64,000 nt of DNA. It comes from Bedellia somnulentella (taxonomy: Eukaryota; Arthropoda; Insecta; Lepidoptera; Bedelliidae). The translations under genes and the position numbers were made by a program. This document shows positions 42,231 through 54,086 of the stretch, in pieces; positions within the stretch are counted from its first letter, which is position 1, and every line of letters starts with the position of its first letter. The notes under the pieces were generated by a model, which saw nothing but the letters and a program-made list of their open reading frames with translations, searched no databases and was not told the DNA's origin. The stretch spans positions 3,658,001 to 3,722,000 of the forward strand of contig OY755181.1 of the NCBI GenBank assembly GCA_963576735.1. The letters run 5' to 3'.

Positions 42231-42384
42231 ATGTATTTTGTCAATTTTGACAGCGATAATGTTGTATGAGTTTTTTTCTGCTATGTTTCATACATGAGCA
42301 TTATATGCGCGTCGCCAGGATGCTTCGGTTCAAGCGTTCCATCCAGTTCAACTTTCGCACTGCAATTCGAAAAGTGACTGACAT

Positions 42385-42442
42385 TTTCTGATTTAAAACT
42401 TCTGGCTACCACTTCTTAGGATTTATAGCCGTGACTATATTC
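42385..42442 (+). repeat. SB element, 3' scrap
   Basis: CTTCTGGCTACCACTTCTTA, GGATTTATAGCCGTGACTAT. Confidence 0.6.
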
Positions 42443-42778
42443 ATTTTTGATCGAACAAAAATTCTGTTAATTCAAATATTTTCCTCCTTCGAACACGATA
42501 GTAAATTTATCGGCAAGTATTCCGGTACAAAGTATTATTACCTATTGTACTGTCCGGGCGGCATTACGATCAAATGGAGTGTTATGGCAGGGTAGTTTCC
42601 TTTGTGAGCCATTTCGTATTAACATTAAGCTGGAAAAGACAGGGGTTTTCGTTTGTGAGATATGTTTAGATGATGTGTAATTAGAAGAACATTGTTGCAG
42701 TTTCAATTCAAAGGATAAAATTGATTCAATTTGCTTGGCTTGTTGTTTGTGAAATTTATTATTGTATTATATTGTATT

Positions 42779-42915
42779 GCCGTGCAGTGCCGGCTTAGAA
42801 TTAAATAATTAAAGAATTTTAAATAATAAATATTTTAAATAAAAGTTTGTAGCTCTGAAGCTCTGGCTACCCTTTTCTGGGATTTACAGCAGCGATTATA
42901 TGTATATATGTATGT
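42779..42915 (+). repeat. SB element (B2), large internal deletion
   Basis: The 5' end GCCGTGCAGTGCCGGC and 3' end GAAGCTCTGGCTACCC plus tail flank an AT-rich bridge; about 130 bp of the body is gone. Confidence 0.7.
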
Positions 42916-43053
42916 ACCATCGTATCACACAAATTCACTAGCAAACTACACGTTAAGGCAGTCGGTTCGTATTTTGAATAGGTGCAACAATAAAGAAGTG
43001 ACATAGACTGTCAACTGCTAATGAAACTAATTTATAATAACAATATTTTATAT

Positions 43054-43281
43054 AATTCAAATCTTTTTTTTTTTGTTCATGAAAACCTCATGTGGGGATT
43101 ATTACTAATAAATAAAGAATAAATAAAGGAAAGAAAAATTTCGACACAGGCGGGAATCGAACCCGCGACCTCGTCGCGGGTTCGATTCCCGCGTCGAGCG
43201 TCGGGGCGTATACCCGAGGTCGCGGGTTCGATTCCCGCCTGTGTCGAAATTTTTCTTTCCTTTATTTATTCTTTATTTATT
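43054..43281. mobile_element. SC element with palindromic tRNA core, 12-bp target duplication
   Basis: Flanked by AATATTTTATAT (43042-43053 and 43282-43293). The core has an antisense tRNA 3' half (GGCGGGAATCGAACCCGC), a sense piece (GCGGGTTCGATTCCCGC), a short GTCGAGCGTCGGG joint, then a sense anticodon-to-acceptor half, so three T-arms occur in 95 bp. No complete tRNA is formed. Confidence 0.85.
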
Positions 43282-43293
43282 AATATTTTATAT

Positions 43294-43838
43294 TGTGCTT
43301 ACTTCTGGAATATAAGGAAAAAAAGTATACAGTTTAATAAAAAAAATCTCTAGAGAAAAATGTGTTATGAAAACCTTTCTAGCTCCAATTTAACAAGATA
43401 CACTCGTAATTATGAACGAAACAACGAATCTTGCATAAAATAAATCCATCAAGAGAAGCTTTTTAAATGCTCGGCAATATTTCACCCTGTTGCTGTATTT
43501 TTAAATTAAACATCACCCTGACGTAGCTTTTCTGCTCCTTTTTTGAGTTAAAAGGAAAGATTTGTTCTTTTTCTATATTCTCTATTTAATGAGCAGCTAA
43601 GTTTAATAAAAAACAATCACATGTATAGATTAATCTGTTTGTATACAGTTTTAGAGTTTCATTAAATAATAAACATAAATTAAGTTGGCATTATATAACA
43701 CCTCAGTCCATATATGTGTCCCGAAGCGTTTCGGCTTATGCCGAATAGGGTAAGTTGGCCGTTTGTCGTTACGCTGGCCTAGTGCGGGTTGGCAAACTTA
43801 CGATAGAAGCCGGGTATGGCGGCTACACGTCAGCTTGC
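43294..43838. other. Intergenic with a GC-richer patch at 43720-43838
   Basis: AT-rich until 43720, then GAAGCGTTTCGGCTTATGCC, CTAGTGCGGGTTGGCAAAC: possibly a dispersed repeat fragment, no second copy here. Confidence 0.35.
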
Positions 43839-43841
43839 TAA

Positions 43842-43979
43842 CGCCCGATTTCTGAATTGAGTATTCCAGCTGAGAACAATTTAAGTATCATTCTGTCACA
43901 TTGAAAGCTTATCAACTGAATGTGACAAAACGATACTTAAGTCGTTCTCAGCTTGAATACTCATTTCAGAAATCGGACG
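43842..43979. mobile_element. MH MITE, 138 bp, TAA target duplication
   Basis: Flanked by TAA (43839-43841 and 43980-43982). Same ends (CGCCCGATTTCTGAATTGAG and its near mirror) and same length as the 26094 copy; about one in eight positions differs. Confidence 0.85.
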
Positions 43980-43982
43980 TAA

Positions 43983-44867
43983 ATCCCGGCAAAATGACTT
44001 ATATTTAAAAAAAAAAATCGTTACTTTACGGACGGTAATAAACAGCTTGCCGGTAAATCAAGCATCAATTGTGTGGTGTTAGACAATCTCCTCTTTTAAA
44101 ATCAATGAAAGATAATTAGATCAAAAACCTTGGTTACACATTTTTTAAATAAAAGCTATGAAGATAATAGTATAAGGAAAAAAAATCATTTTCTTTCTAC
44201 TCGTTAGTAAAAAGAATTTATAAGATGTTCGAGGTCCATATAATTTTGCACACTTATTGCACAAAATAAAGCGGAATCAACTAACATTAAATCAATCTTA
44301 AATGCATAACATACACAACCATGCATTTATAATAAATTATAAATATGTCACAATCAAATCCAAATATTAGTCAACAAGTATACACCATTTACTTATGCTT
44401 ATGTATCGACTGTTTTATATTGCTGTCAGTGAAATCAAAATTAAGGATGTGTGGGTTAAAATAATATTGGCTATACTTTGTTTGAGCAAACAAACAAACA
44501 AAACAACGCCATTGACATATTTAAAATTAATATTTTTATTGCTAATTATAATTAAATTTAGAATATAAAATAAGTGTTTGTCAATGCAAGAATACACACA
44601 TGCTTACGTCTACAAGCCCCAAAAAGGGTAGTTTTAGGGTCATTCGATACTATTTACTCAGTCCGATACACGTGAATAAAACTCACTATATTTTATGCCA
44701 ACAACAAAATTAATCTTTTAATTTTACAATAGATACATTGAATTAACCAACGAAATATACGATGAACGTGAGACAAAGAACAGCAGAAATAAAGTAACTA
44801 GTTGGGTAAATATACAAAACATCTGCTGGAAATTTTTCATTAAAACAAAGTAGAACAGTAAGCAAAA
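43983..44867. other. Intergenic, no feature seen
   Basis: AT-rich. A weak SB-like scrap near 44600-44635 (CAAGCCCCAAAAAGGGTAG). Confidence 0.4.
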
Positions 44868-45490
44868 AACCGGCCAAGTGCGAGTCGGATCGCGCACTAA
44901 GGGTTCCGTACTATCATATATATAGAAAATCCCGTTTGTGTGAAAATCATGGGAGCCAAATTAGGTAAGTATTTTGATTTATGACGTTTAAAAATAGAAC
45001 TACGGGCTAGATCTCATTCAAACCAATTTTCGTTAGTAGTTTGTATAGTAATACACATCATATATTTTTTTCAGTATTATCATGCCCATATTTTAGAAGT
45101 TACGGGGGGGGGGACACACATTTTAGCACTTTGAAAAAGTCTCTCGCGCAAACTATTCAGTTTTGAAAAAAATGATATAAGAAACCTCAACATCATTTTC
45201 AAATACCTTTTGATAGATACCCCACACGTATAGGTTTGATGAAAAAAAAAATTTTGAGTTTCAGTTCTATGTATGGGGAACCCTAAAAATTTTGGTTTTT
45301 TTTTCAGATTTTATTTTAAAATCTTAATGCGGTTTCCAGAATACATCTACGCACCAATTTCCAATAATGTAGTTCTTATAGTTTCGGAATAAACTGGCTG
45401 TGACATACGGACGGACGGACGGACAGACAGACATGACGAATCTATAAGGGTCCCGTTTTTGCCATTTGGCTACGGAACCCTAAAAAGGGT
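44868..45490 (+). repeat. Dispersed repeat with GGTTCCGTA / TACGGAACCC ends
   Basis: Begins AACCGGCCAAGTGCGAGTCG and AAGGGTTCCGTAC, ends (GGAC)n, (AGAC)n, then TTTGCCATTTGGCTACGGAA and CCCTAAAAAG. GGGTTCCGTA near the start is mirrored by TACGGAACCC at the end. I recall this as one of the commonest lepidopteran dispersed repeats; class (Helitron-like or LINE-derived) is not settled here. Confidence 0.7.
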
Positions 45491-45707
45491 CTCTCCGAGT
45501 GAATCAGCAAAAAGTCTTGAAAAGAGAAAAGGAATAAAACTTAGCAATACAAGTTCTTGAAATTATTTCGTTTTAGCCATGTAAAAGGATGTTGGAACTC
45601 CGGAATTGTTTTGAGACATGTCATACTATTCAGTATGGTTTTATTTCCTTATATTATTATGCGGAGATATTTTGCTTTACTTTTGGGGGTTTTAGCTACT
45701 ATAATAC

Positions 45708-45957
45708 ATACATACATACATACATATACTCACGGCTATAATTCCCTAGAAGGGGTAGCCAGAGCTAAGGAATTAGAAATTCCTCAGCCACTTTTGGAAG
45801 TTGAATGGGGAAAAGATCGTATAATAAAGGCTTTGGTGATGGGTCTCCAACCGCATCGCCCAAAAATCCAATATAAAGCCCCAATACCCTTAGTCGCCTC
45901 TTACGACACCCGTGGGTAGAAAGGGGTAGCGACATTCTAAGCCGGCACTACACGGCA
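45708..45957 (-). mobile_element. SB element (mixed type), 11-bp target duplication
   Basis: Flanked by TACTATAATAC (45697-45707 and 45958-45968). The 3' half is main-type SB and the 5' half B2 (ACACCCGTGGGTAGAAAGG, GCCGGCACTACACGGC), as at 25519. Confidence 0.9.
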
Positions 45958-45968
45958 TACTATAATAC

Positions 45969-46923
45969 TTCTATAATAATATTCAATAAGATGATTTTTT
46001 TATATAAGAGCAAGCGTAAAGAGTCTTGCATTTTGAATTTAATAGTTTTATAACGATTTGTGTGAAAAGAACAAGTTTTATGGAAAGCAATGACCGATAT
46101 TTTGCAATTTCTTTACACTCAAATATTAAAATTGGCTGATGAGTGCATATTTCTGAAGCTTTATCTAGCCTTAAATAGAACTTTTAACCGTAAATATTTT
46201 TTCGATCACTCTTGTCTTGGGTTTTAAATAGTAATCAGTAACTAAAATCAGTCACGCGTTTAAATATCTTATGACATAAAATATACGCCCAGCCAACCGC
46301 CCTCTTCAATATTTATTGCTCTAAGATATATGGTTCTCTTTTAGTGTTTTACCAAGCACTCTTGGGGTGAAATTGGAAAACAATTTTCTGCTAAATTACC
46401 TCGGTCAATCCCTATCATGAATTGCTTCTGAGATTTTGTACAACATCATCCTGAAAATTTTAATGCGTTTGATATGAATTCTTTAGTTGAAGTTGGATAA
46501 AAACAGAAAAAGGGTGATTGAGAGCTCCAACAAATAATTAAAATTAGTTAAAGCATTGATCATATTCGTCTATCAATTGATTTCGAAAACAATAATAAAA
46601 TAACATATCAAATTCATACTGAGAACAATTTTAAAGGTTATATTTTATAACAGAAATATTTTTACTTTTGAATTCTATTGTTTTTGCCCCTCTGAAGCCC
46701 CGGATTAGATCAAGATTATTTGCGCAAAGTAATTCCTGGTAGCCTTTTTCATTAGTATTAAAACGAACATCAAATTCCGCTTAAAAATCTAATATTAATT
46801 ATACGGTTATTAATTGTAGAGCTGTAATTAACAATTCAGGAAATTAATAAACTAAACATAATATGGTAGATCAGTTGGGGCAAAACCTTAATAAAACATT
46901 ATGCATGTTGTATTGGCATTGAC
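45969..46923. other. Intergenic, no feature seen
   Basis: AT-rich, with no family match. Confidence 0.45.
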
Positions 46924-47284
46924 GACATGATAGCTCAGTGGGTAGAACACCGGTTGACGTGCAAGCGACAAGTGTTCAAATCCCGGGTCGGGCCTACACC
47001 AATTTGTCTTTTCTAAAGACATATGTGTGGTTAATTTATTACGGTTGTTAACGGTGAGGGAAAACATCGTGAGGAAACCCACATGGCTGAGTTGTACTTA
47101 GTCATGTGACAGTGTATTTGTACAAAAACGGCGATAGGCCTGCCCCCTATCACGTGAGTACACTTTCAATGCAAAACGTGGGTACTCTGAACACCAGGTG
47201 ACAATGTCACGTGATGTTCAGAAGTATTTGTACCTCTGCCAACCCCTTCGGGGATATTCGGCGTGAACGTTTATGTTTATGTTA
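46924..47284 (+). mobile_element. SA tRNA-SINE, best-preserved copy
   Basis: Box A ATAGCTCAGTGGG and box B TGTTCAAATCCCGGG both fit the Pol III consensus. The body is complete through CCCCTTCGGGGATATTCGGC and GTGAACGTTTATG. It is the best reference for the family. No clear target duplication. Confidence 0.9.
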
Positions 47285-47762
47285 TTGTCCAACCATAGCA
47301 GTGTAAGGGTTTTCTATACAGACATCATCAGACATGTTCTTTCCACCGTCAACATACTAGTGATCCTGAAACCGTTAGGTATGCTGCATTGTGATGATAA
47401 TACGCCAGATGGTATCCCGTTCAATTATCATGTAGTAAATTGCTTTTATAATGTGAATGATTTTTGACATGACCTATTGACATGATATATTTTTAATGTG
47501 TAATTATTTCCTTAATTTTAATTTCTTATTTTATGTGTTTTTATTTTAATTGTATTGTAATTATTATTTTTTCTTTTTTGACATTTTAAATAACATTGAT
47601 ATTGTAATATAGTATGATATTTTGGGTTGACTAGATAGGACTATGAGGACTTGAATATTTACACGCTTAATGGCAGAACAAGCGCAGGACATAATTTTAA
47701 ATAATAACTTATTAAAACTCTTGTTTTCGTAAATAAAGCAAATTTATTTATTTTTATTTTTT
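47285..47762. other. Intergenic, possibly the AT-rich 3' part of an old LINE
   Basis: Ends with AATAAAGCAAATTTATTTAT just before an SB copy. No coding part is left. Confidence 0.3.
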
Positions 47763-48009
47763 GCCGTGTAGTGTCGGCTTAGAATAACACTACCCCATTT
47801 CTACCCGTGGGTGATCGTAAGAGGCGACCAAGGGTATAGGGGCTTTTTAAGTGATTTTTGGGCGATGAGGTTGGAGACCCGTCACTAAAATCATTTATTA
47901 TTACCATCTTTTCCCCAATCAACTTCCAAAAGTGGCTGAGGAATTTTTCATTCCAAAGCTCTGGCTACCCCGTTAAGGGATTTATAGCCGTGAGTATATG
48001 TATGTATGT
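47763..48009 (+). mobile_element. SB element, full length, B2-like
   Basis: GCCGTGTAGTGTCGGC start, CTACCCGTGGGTGATCG block, tail TATATGTATGTATG. Confidence 0.85.
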
Positions 48010-49265
48010 ATTTTTTATTCTACTACTAACTACTGCCGACACATTGGCCCCCTCACATTTATCTGGGTCTACGTCGAGGGCTGATTATCGGCTACTGATA
48101 TTGAAAGTCTCTACTCAAGAAGCGATATTTTCATAGCTTTAACTGTTAAATTTATTGAAAGAAAGAAAGAAGAAAAAAAATACATTTATTCGCCGTTGTA
48201 GGCACAAGAAAAACAGTTATTTTACAAAAAAATACAACAAAAAATACACATGTACAACACAGAAACGCGACAGTATAAGATATAGAGTATCAGTCCAGGG
48301 GGTTTAAATGCTCTTCGGTTTTTCAAAGCAATTTAGAAGAGAAGTTTAGGGATCCGAGGGCTGGTGCGTATTTTGCCAAACCAATCAATTGGGTCTTACA
48401 TGCGGCCATTATCTATTTAAAAAATATAATTATGTAATCGTAGTCGATCTTAAGTAAATATAAACAGCAAATGTCGCGTAACTGGGTAAAAAATGATAAA
48501 AGGAAGTCTGAGTATATGATGTAAATTACTTTTCACAACCCTTTATGACAAGGGTAAGGATATTTTGTATTTTTATTGTTCTTTTTATTATATCGCAAGA
48601 CATATTATTTAAACGACTACTTGTTTTCAGTACAGTGTTTCAATACAGTTTGATATTTACCGTGAGGATGCTCTATTAATTATTAATTTTATAGAAATAT
48701 TCGTAATTTTTAGATAAATTGTAACAATTTTTTCCTTCCAAATATTAATGTTAGGTTAATGCTGTGAATATGGAGTGATTTTCAATATCACTTTACTAAT
48801 TATTCATACTTAATATTCAATCAAAAAGGTCTTAGTTTTGCGACATGAAATATTATCAGAGCTAAGATCTAACAAAAAGATTTCTATATGGGCCTGATGG
48901 AATTCCGATTCTCCACCATATTATTTATTGTAAAAATATGTGGTAGTTCAGTAATAAAATTATTAATTTGGTCATATTAAGGTTTAATGTAAAAGACATT
49001 ACCAGCAGGTTGATGATCTTCCTCCTACCTCTGAGGTTCTTTTGTTTTTCTGTAAACTAGCACCGATACATAGCTGTAAACCTTGCCTTCAATGGTGTTT
49101 ATAGTAGCATTTTTATTAAATACGAATAACTCAAACTGAAAACTTCACACCATATAGTAATAGTAATAGTAATTTATTCATAAAAAGAGTTTACTTTATT
49201 TGGTGTCGACTGCACCCGAACTAGGCTCATCGCCCGTATCTCAGGTTACAGTACTTACAGCTCTT
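48010..49265. other. Unique block; possible LINE tail in antisense at 48160-48270
   Basis: 48160-48270 is A-rich (GAAAGAAAGAAAGAAG, then ATACATTTATTCGCC, TACAAAAAAATACAAC), like the antisense end of a LINE with its polyadenylation region. The rest shows nothing. Confidence 0.35.
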
Positions 49266-49574
49266 GATATATACTGAAGGGGTTGGTGGAGGTAACAATA
49301 CTTCTGAATAATACGTGACATTGTCACCTGATATTTAAGAGTACCCACATTTTGATTAGACAGTGTAATCACGTGATAGGGGGCAGGCCTATCGCCGTTT
49401 TGCACGAATACACTGTCACATGACTAAGCACAACTCAGCCATGTTGGTTTCCTCACGATGTTTTCTCTCACCGCTAACTTCCATGATAAATGAAACGGTG
49501 TAGGTACGACCCGGGATTTGTACCCTCATTGTGTGCACGATATGCGGTATTCTATTCTCTGAGCTATCACGGTA
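49266..49574 (-). mobile_element. SA tRNA-SINE, 3' end worn
   Basis: Body GAGTACCCACATTTTGATT, GGGGGCAGGCCTATCG, CTCAGCCATG; the head CTGAGCTATCACGG is complete. The part between head and body (the ACACATATGTCTTTAG block) is deleted. Confidence 0.8.
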
Positions 49575-49803
49575 TCGAATTTTAATACCAGCGATGTACA
49601 AAATAGCTATTACGATGATACTCGAAAACATAATTTCAGTGTTATATCAGAGCTTTCTGAAGCAGTAAGAAGGGCTTTTTGATATTGATTATACTTAAGT
49701 CTTTGGCATGAAGCACTATAAAATCAGGAACTTTCATCAAATTTGCTGTCGATTACAACGATCTTTAAGTAATAGCTACAACGATTATATATACAACAGA
49801 AGG

Positions 49804-49935
49804 GCAAGCACGAGCCGTGTTTAAACTAGTTATCGCGTGGGATAAAGCAGCCATCTCTTACGCACTTAATTAGTATCGTATACTGCCATCTCATTCTAAC
49901 CGTTATCGTGTCGATAAAATAGCGCTCGTGCTTGC
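49804..49935 (+). mobile_element. MG MITE-like element, full length
   Basis: GCAAGCACGAG and CTCGTGCTTGC at the ends, 132 bp, uninterrupted. Lies 20 bp upstream of an SB copy. Confidence 0.85.
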
Positions 49936-49954
49936 TGTGCAGGTATTTGTTTTT

Positions 49955-50202
49955 GTCGTGTATTGGCTTAGAATGTCACTAACCTTTTCTTGCTATGGTT
50001 GTCGTAAGAGGCGACCAAAAGTATGGGCATTTTTTAAAAGTGGTTTTTGGTCGATGCGGTTGGAGACCCATCACCAACAACCTTTATTCTACCATCTTTT
50101 CCCGATTTGTCTTCCAAAAGTGGCTGAGGAATTTCTAATTTCTCAGCTCTGGCTACCTCTTTTAGGGATTTATAGCAGTGAGTATATATATGTATGTATG
50201 TA
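49955..50202 (+). mobile_element. SB element, B2-like, full length
   Basis: GTCGTGTATTGGCTTAG start, TATGGTTGTCGTAAGAGGCG block, tail TATATATGTATGTATG. Confidence 0.8.
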
Positions 50203-51174
50203 CTTGTTAAATAAATCATTTGCTTTGAGTACACAGGCCGTTTCACTGTATCTCCTCTGCTCCCTATACGACAATACCTACTCTTTTATTTTTCTCACAG
50301 TCTTTCAAGTCTTTAAAATGTGTATATTATTTTTATATTATACGTAAAGCAAAAACTTTGGAACATTTATTATGGCAATTGCGTGGCAAAAGGAGTATGA
50401 TACAAGGCACATTTAAAAATAATCCAAAGGGAGTGAGTATTGCATTTTTCATGCGTTACAAATATTTAAAATGCATTGCATACAAGCAAGGTGTTAACCC
50501 GAAACACACGCATTCAGTTTTATTTAGTGTAAAAATTTGTGTTCAAATTGACGTTGAATTGAATTGAAAATAATTATTTGTTATGAATATTACTGTCTTC
50601 AGCAAGGAATTGTCAATCATTTAACTGTGTCTATATTGTTATAACAATAACTTCAATTTCTTTAGAGTCTAAAGAGAAGGGAGAATGTGGCTGGACTGAC
50701 CATGTTTTATTCTACAATTCATTCTCACGCTACATTCTCGCAACTAAATTTCCAAAAGGGGTTTAGAATCATATCTCACCTTTGTATGTTGTCTAAAATT
50801 ATATGTTTGGATTAAAAATCAAGACTGTCCACAATGAGGAACAACATCGTGAGGAATACATGTGCTCTGTATCCTGACAAAACGGTCATAGATTTATCAG
50901 TTATATCCGCCGAGGACACAAGTGTACAGCACATATCTTATTCAATATTCAAATTGAAGGGCCTAGTTAGCATGAATGCATCGGACTTGCACTGTGACGT
51001 ATCTGTATTATCCTTCGGTAGCTCTGGATCAGTTAGAATATCATTAACCCATTTCTTGCCGCAATTTAGGAGTTTAAGGCTTTTAAATGTTTATCGAGCC
51101 ATGTGGATAGAGAGCGAGAGACCCATTCCCATTATTTTACATTATTTTTTTTAGAATTTCAAAGTTTTCTAACT
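50203..51174. other. Intergenic, no feature seen
   Basis: Open stretches of 60-106 codons occur (for example 50834-51154) but end in repeat sequence and show no domain. At 50826-50850 a scrap of SA (CAACATCGTGAGGAA) is visible. Confidence 0.4.
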
Positions 51175-51345
51175 CAAACATTCACGCCGTACATCCCCGA
51201 AGGGGTTGGCAGAAGGACTTATACTAATGAACTTTGCGTGACTTTGTCAGAGCACCCACGTTTTGGTTGGACAGTGTACTCACTTAAAAGGGGGCAGGCC
51301 TATCGTATTTTTCTATGAATACATTGTCACATGACTAAGTATAAC
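51175..51345 (-). repeat. SA fragment, 3' half
   Basis: TTCACGCCGTACATCCCCGA, CACCCACGTTTTGGTTGG, TTGTCACATGACTAAGTA; head missing. Confidence 0.75.
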
Positions 51346-51369
51346 TCATATAACTTAATAATATGTATA

Positions 51370-51588
51370 TATCCCCATTTCTACAGGCGGGTGTATGTAA
51401 GAGGCGACTAACGGTATTGGGGCTTTTAAGAGAACATTGGGCGTTGCGGTTAGAGACCCATCACCATCAACCTTATAACATCATCTTTTCCACACTCAAT
51501 TTTCCAAAAGTAGCTGAAGAATTTCTAATTCCTTAGGTCTGGCTACCCCTTCCAGGGAATTATAGCCGTGAGTATATCTATGCATGTA
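51370..51588 (+). mobile_element. SB element, 5' end truncated
   Basis: Starts at CCCCATTTCTACAGGCGG, ends CCGTGAGTATATCTATGC. Confidence 0.8.
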
Positions 51589-51589
51589 A

Positions 51590-51906
51590 ACATAAACATA
51601 ACATAAACGTTCACGCCGAATATCCCCGAAGGGGTTGGCAGAGGTAATAATTATCAAAAAAAAAAAAACAAAAAATGAAAAATTTATTTTTAATAGCCGT
51701 TTGGTACGAATACACTGTCACATGACTAAGTACAACTCAGCCATGTGGGTTTCCTCACGATGTTTTCCCTCACCGTTAACAACCTTGATAAATTAACCAC
51801 ACCTATGTCTTTAGAAAAGAGAAATTGGTGTAGGCCCGGCCCGGGATTTGAACACTAGTCGTTTTCACGATAACCGAGTGTTCTACCCACTGGGCTATTA
51901 CGGTTG
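51590..51906 (-). mobile_element. SA tRNA-SINE with internal replacement
   Basis: The 3' end (ACGTTCACGCCGAATATCCC) and head (TGGGCTATTACGG) are present, but the GC-rich block is replaced by an A-rich filler at 51650-51692. Confidence 0.8.
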
Positions 51907-51982
51907 GTATCTATGTATGTATGTATGTATGTCATTGTCTACTTTTGTACACAGCTTAGTGTATCAATAAAATTATTGTTGA

Positions 51983-52200
51983 CATGTTTCCTCAGGATGT
52001 TTACCCTCACCGTTAACAACAAAGTAAAATTAACCACACTTTAAAAATACACATTGGTGTTAACTCCACCCAGCCTACCCCTGCATGTTCTACCCCTTAA
52101 GAGCTTTATAGCTATCTTGGTTGCCCAATATTTACTGGAGAATTATAATTCTAAAGCTCTGGCTACCCTTTTTAGGTATTTATAGCCGTGACTAGATGCA
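51983..52200. repeat. SA and SB scraps
   Basis: 51983-52062 (minus) is SA body (CCTCAGGATGTTTACCCTCA, CGTTAACAAC). 52085-52112 and 52139-52200 (plus) are SB 3' pieces (TCTGGCTACCCTTTTTAGG, ATAGCCGTGACTA). Confidence 0.6.
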
Positions 52201-52298
52201 CATTCGTAGAAGAGAAACTTATAAATGCCTTGTGACTTTACAGGCAAGATAAGGGCTAGTATATGTATGTCGGCCCGTCAAGCCAGCCTTGTACTGTT

Positions 52299-52821
52299 GC
52301 AGTATATAGTAATTTTCACACTCCCAATATCGATCTCTACTTATATTGTAACTGCCCACCTTATCAAAGTGACTTGTGAGACTGTTCCCAACAAGTATAA
52401 TACTGATGCAGTATATTATTATAGTAATTTTCACACTCCCAATATCGATATCTACTTATATTGTAACTGCCCCCCTTATAAAAGTGACTTGTAAGACTGT
52501 TTCCAACAAGTATAATACTGATGCAGTATATAGTAATTTTCACACTCCCAATATCGATCTCTACTTATATTGTAACTGCCCACCTTATAAAAGTGACTTG
52601 TAAGACTGTTCCCAACAAGTATAATACTGATGCAGTATATAGTAATTTTCACACTCCCAATATCGATATCTACTTATATTGTAACTGCCCACCTTATGTA
52701 AGTGACTTGTAAGACTGTACCCAACAAGTATAATACTGATGCAGTATAGTAATTTTGACACTCCTTATATCGATATCTACTTATATTGTAACTGCCCACC
52801 TTAGAAAAGTGACTTGTAAGA
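52299..52821 (+). repeat. Minisatellite, five copies of a ~109-bp unit
   Basis: Unit starts at 52299, 52408, 52523, 52632 and 52741, so spacing is 109, 115, 109 and 109 bp; the 115-bp unit carries a 6-bp TTATTA-type insertion. Each unit holds GCAGTATA, TAGTAATTTTCACACTCCC, ATATCGAT, CTACTTATATTGTAACTGCC and AAAGTGACTTGTAAGACTG. Copies differ at only a few sites. The unit length is not a multiple of three, so the open frames across it are by-products. Confidence 0.9.
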
Positions 52822-53652
52822 ATTGTAAGTGTTATGAGAGGAAAGTAAAGTTCTCACTGTTCGCCAACTTTTATTTATAACTTACGTTTGCATTTATTTC
52901 ACGAATAACGTTATTTTAAACAACAGTATATTATTTTAACTGGTTCAAGGTTTGAACCATTCACTTCCGGGGCCACGATTATACGTTCCGGTCAGTCTAC
53001 AATGGTCTTGAGAACAACTTTCCTTGGGTTTTATTTCAAAATTTTCCTTATACTTTCAAATCCTGTTGGTCACCTTATAATTAATTATTTTAGATGGAAT
53101 CACTTGGAGTTTTATTAATAATTTAACAAATTTTATGTTTGAATGTTATGTTGTTTTAATTTTATGTTATGTTGTTTTAAAGACATTATTTAAACTCCTT
53201 GTTACGAGCAAAAAATTTATATTTGTCAAATACTTATTAATATTATTGATATAGTAATTCGACGTACCTGGAATGTTATTACGTCATATAAAAGGTTTAT
53301 ATAGATATACTGAAGTATTTTTTCAATCGCATCGTTAGGTACTTACCCACCACATGCTGTGAAAATTACATTTTATTTATCTATGGATCTAATTTCAGAG
53401 ACGGATTATTTACGAATATATTTTTTGTGTTTTTATATACCGGAAGAAATAATAAGGAGAACATTATTTTGTATGTTACAAAAAAGGCAATAGGGTTGTA
53501 TTTATTTAATTAACATTATTGCAAACTGCAAAGAAAATTAAAAATATGGCTTATAATATGACAAGAATCACACATAATTAACCATTCGTAACTCTCTCAA
53601 AAGTGCTAACTGTCAGGTATTTCTATTGTATAACTATTAATACTATTTCAGG
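52822..53652. other. Intergenic, no feature seen
   Basis: AT-rich, with no family match. Confidence 0.45.
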
Positions 53653-53892
53653 GCTGTGTAATGTCGGCTTAAAATAGAACTACACTATTACTGTCCGTGG
53701 GTGTTTGTAAGAGGCGACTAGGGCTATTGGGGCTTTTCTATTGATTTTTGGGCGATGCGGTTGGAATCCCATCTCCAAGAACGTTTGTTTTACCATCTTT
53801 TCCCCGCTTAACTACCAAAAGTGGCTGAGTAATTTCATATTCTGAGGCATGGTTACCCTTTTTTGGAATATAGCTGTGAGCATTATGTATGT
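53653..53892 (+). mobile_element. SB element, decayed
   Basis: GCTGTGTAATGTCGGCTT start, CTGTCCGTGGGTGTTTG block, 3' end AATATAGCTGTGAGCATTAT. Confidence 0.75.
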
Positions 53893-53947
53893 TAAAAATA
53901 TAAAATAATGGGCTTCTTCTCTACAAAAACTATAAGGCAGTGTTAAA

Positions 53948-54086
53948 AGCTAACCTGACCGTCGGTCCTGACCGTCAGTCGTTCGTAACTAAAATCTAAT
54001 TTTCAATGTAAATTTTAAAAAGCATACGCAAATCAGTACGTAAGTATTATACGCGCTGACAGTCAGGAGCGTCGGTTAGGTTAGCT
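53948..54086. mobile_element. MITE-like element with AGCTAACCT ends, 139 bp
   Basis: AGCTAACCTGACCG, CCTGACCGTCAG at the left is mirrored imperfectly by CTGACAGTCAGGAGCG, CGGTTAGGTTAGCT at the right. No target duplication is clear. Confidence 0.6.

Noticed and set aside
43720..43838. rRNA or tRNA remnant
   Set aside because: GC-richer but no cloverleaf or rRNA core motif could be found.
45557..45919. 120-codon open frame
   Set aside because: The second half is SB in antisense and the first half has no independent support.
49928..50347. 139-codon open frame
   Set aside because: It is mainly the translation of an SB copy; the same peptide (LWLPLLGIYS-type) recurs wherever SB is read in that frame.
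50834..51154. 106-codon open frame
   Set aside because: Starts in an SA scrap, no recognisable domain, and codon use looks random.
52225..52712. Overlapping open frames with repeated SNFHTPNIDIYLYCNCPPY
   Set aside because: By-product of the 109-bp tandem repeat; the frame changes with each unit because 109 is not a multiple of three.
52299..52821. CRISPR array
   Set aside because: Units are contiguous tandem repeats without unique spacers, in eukaryotic-type DNA.
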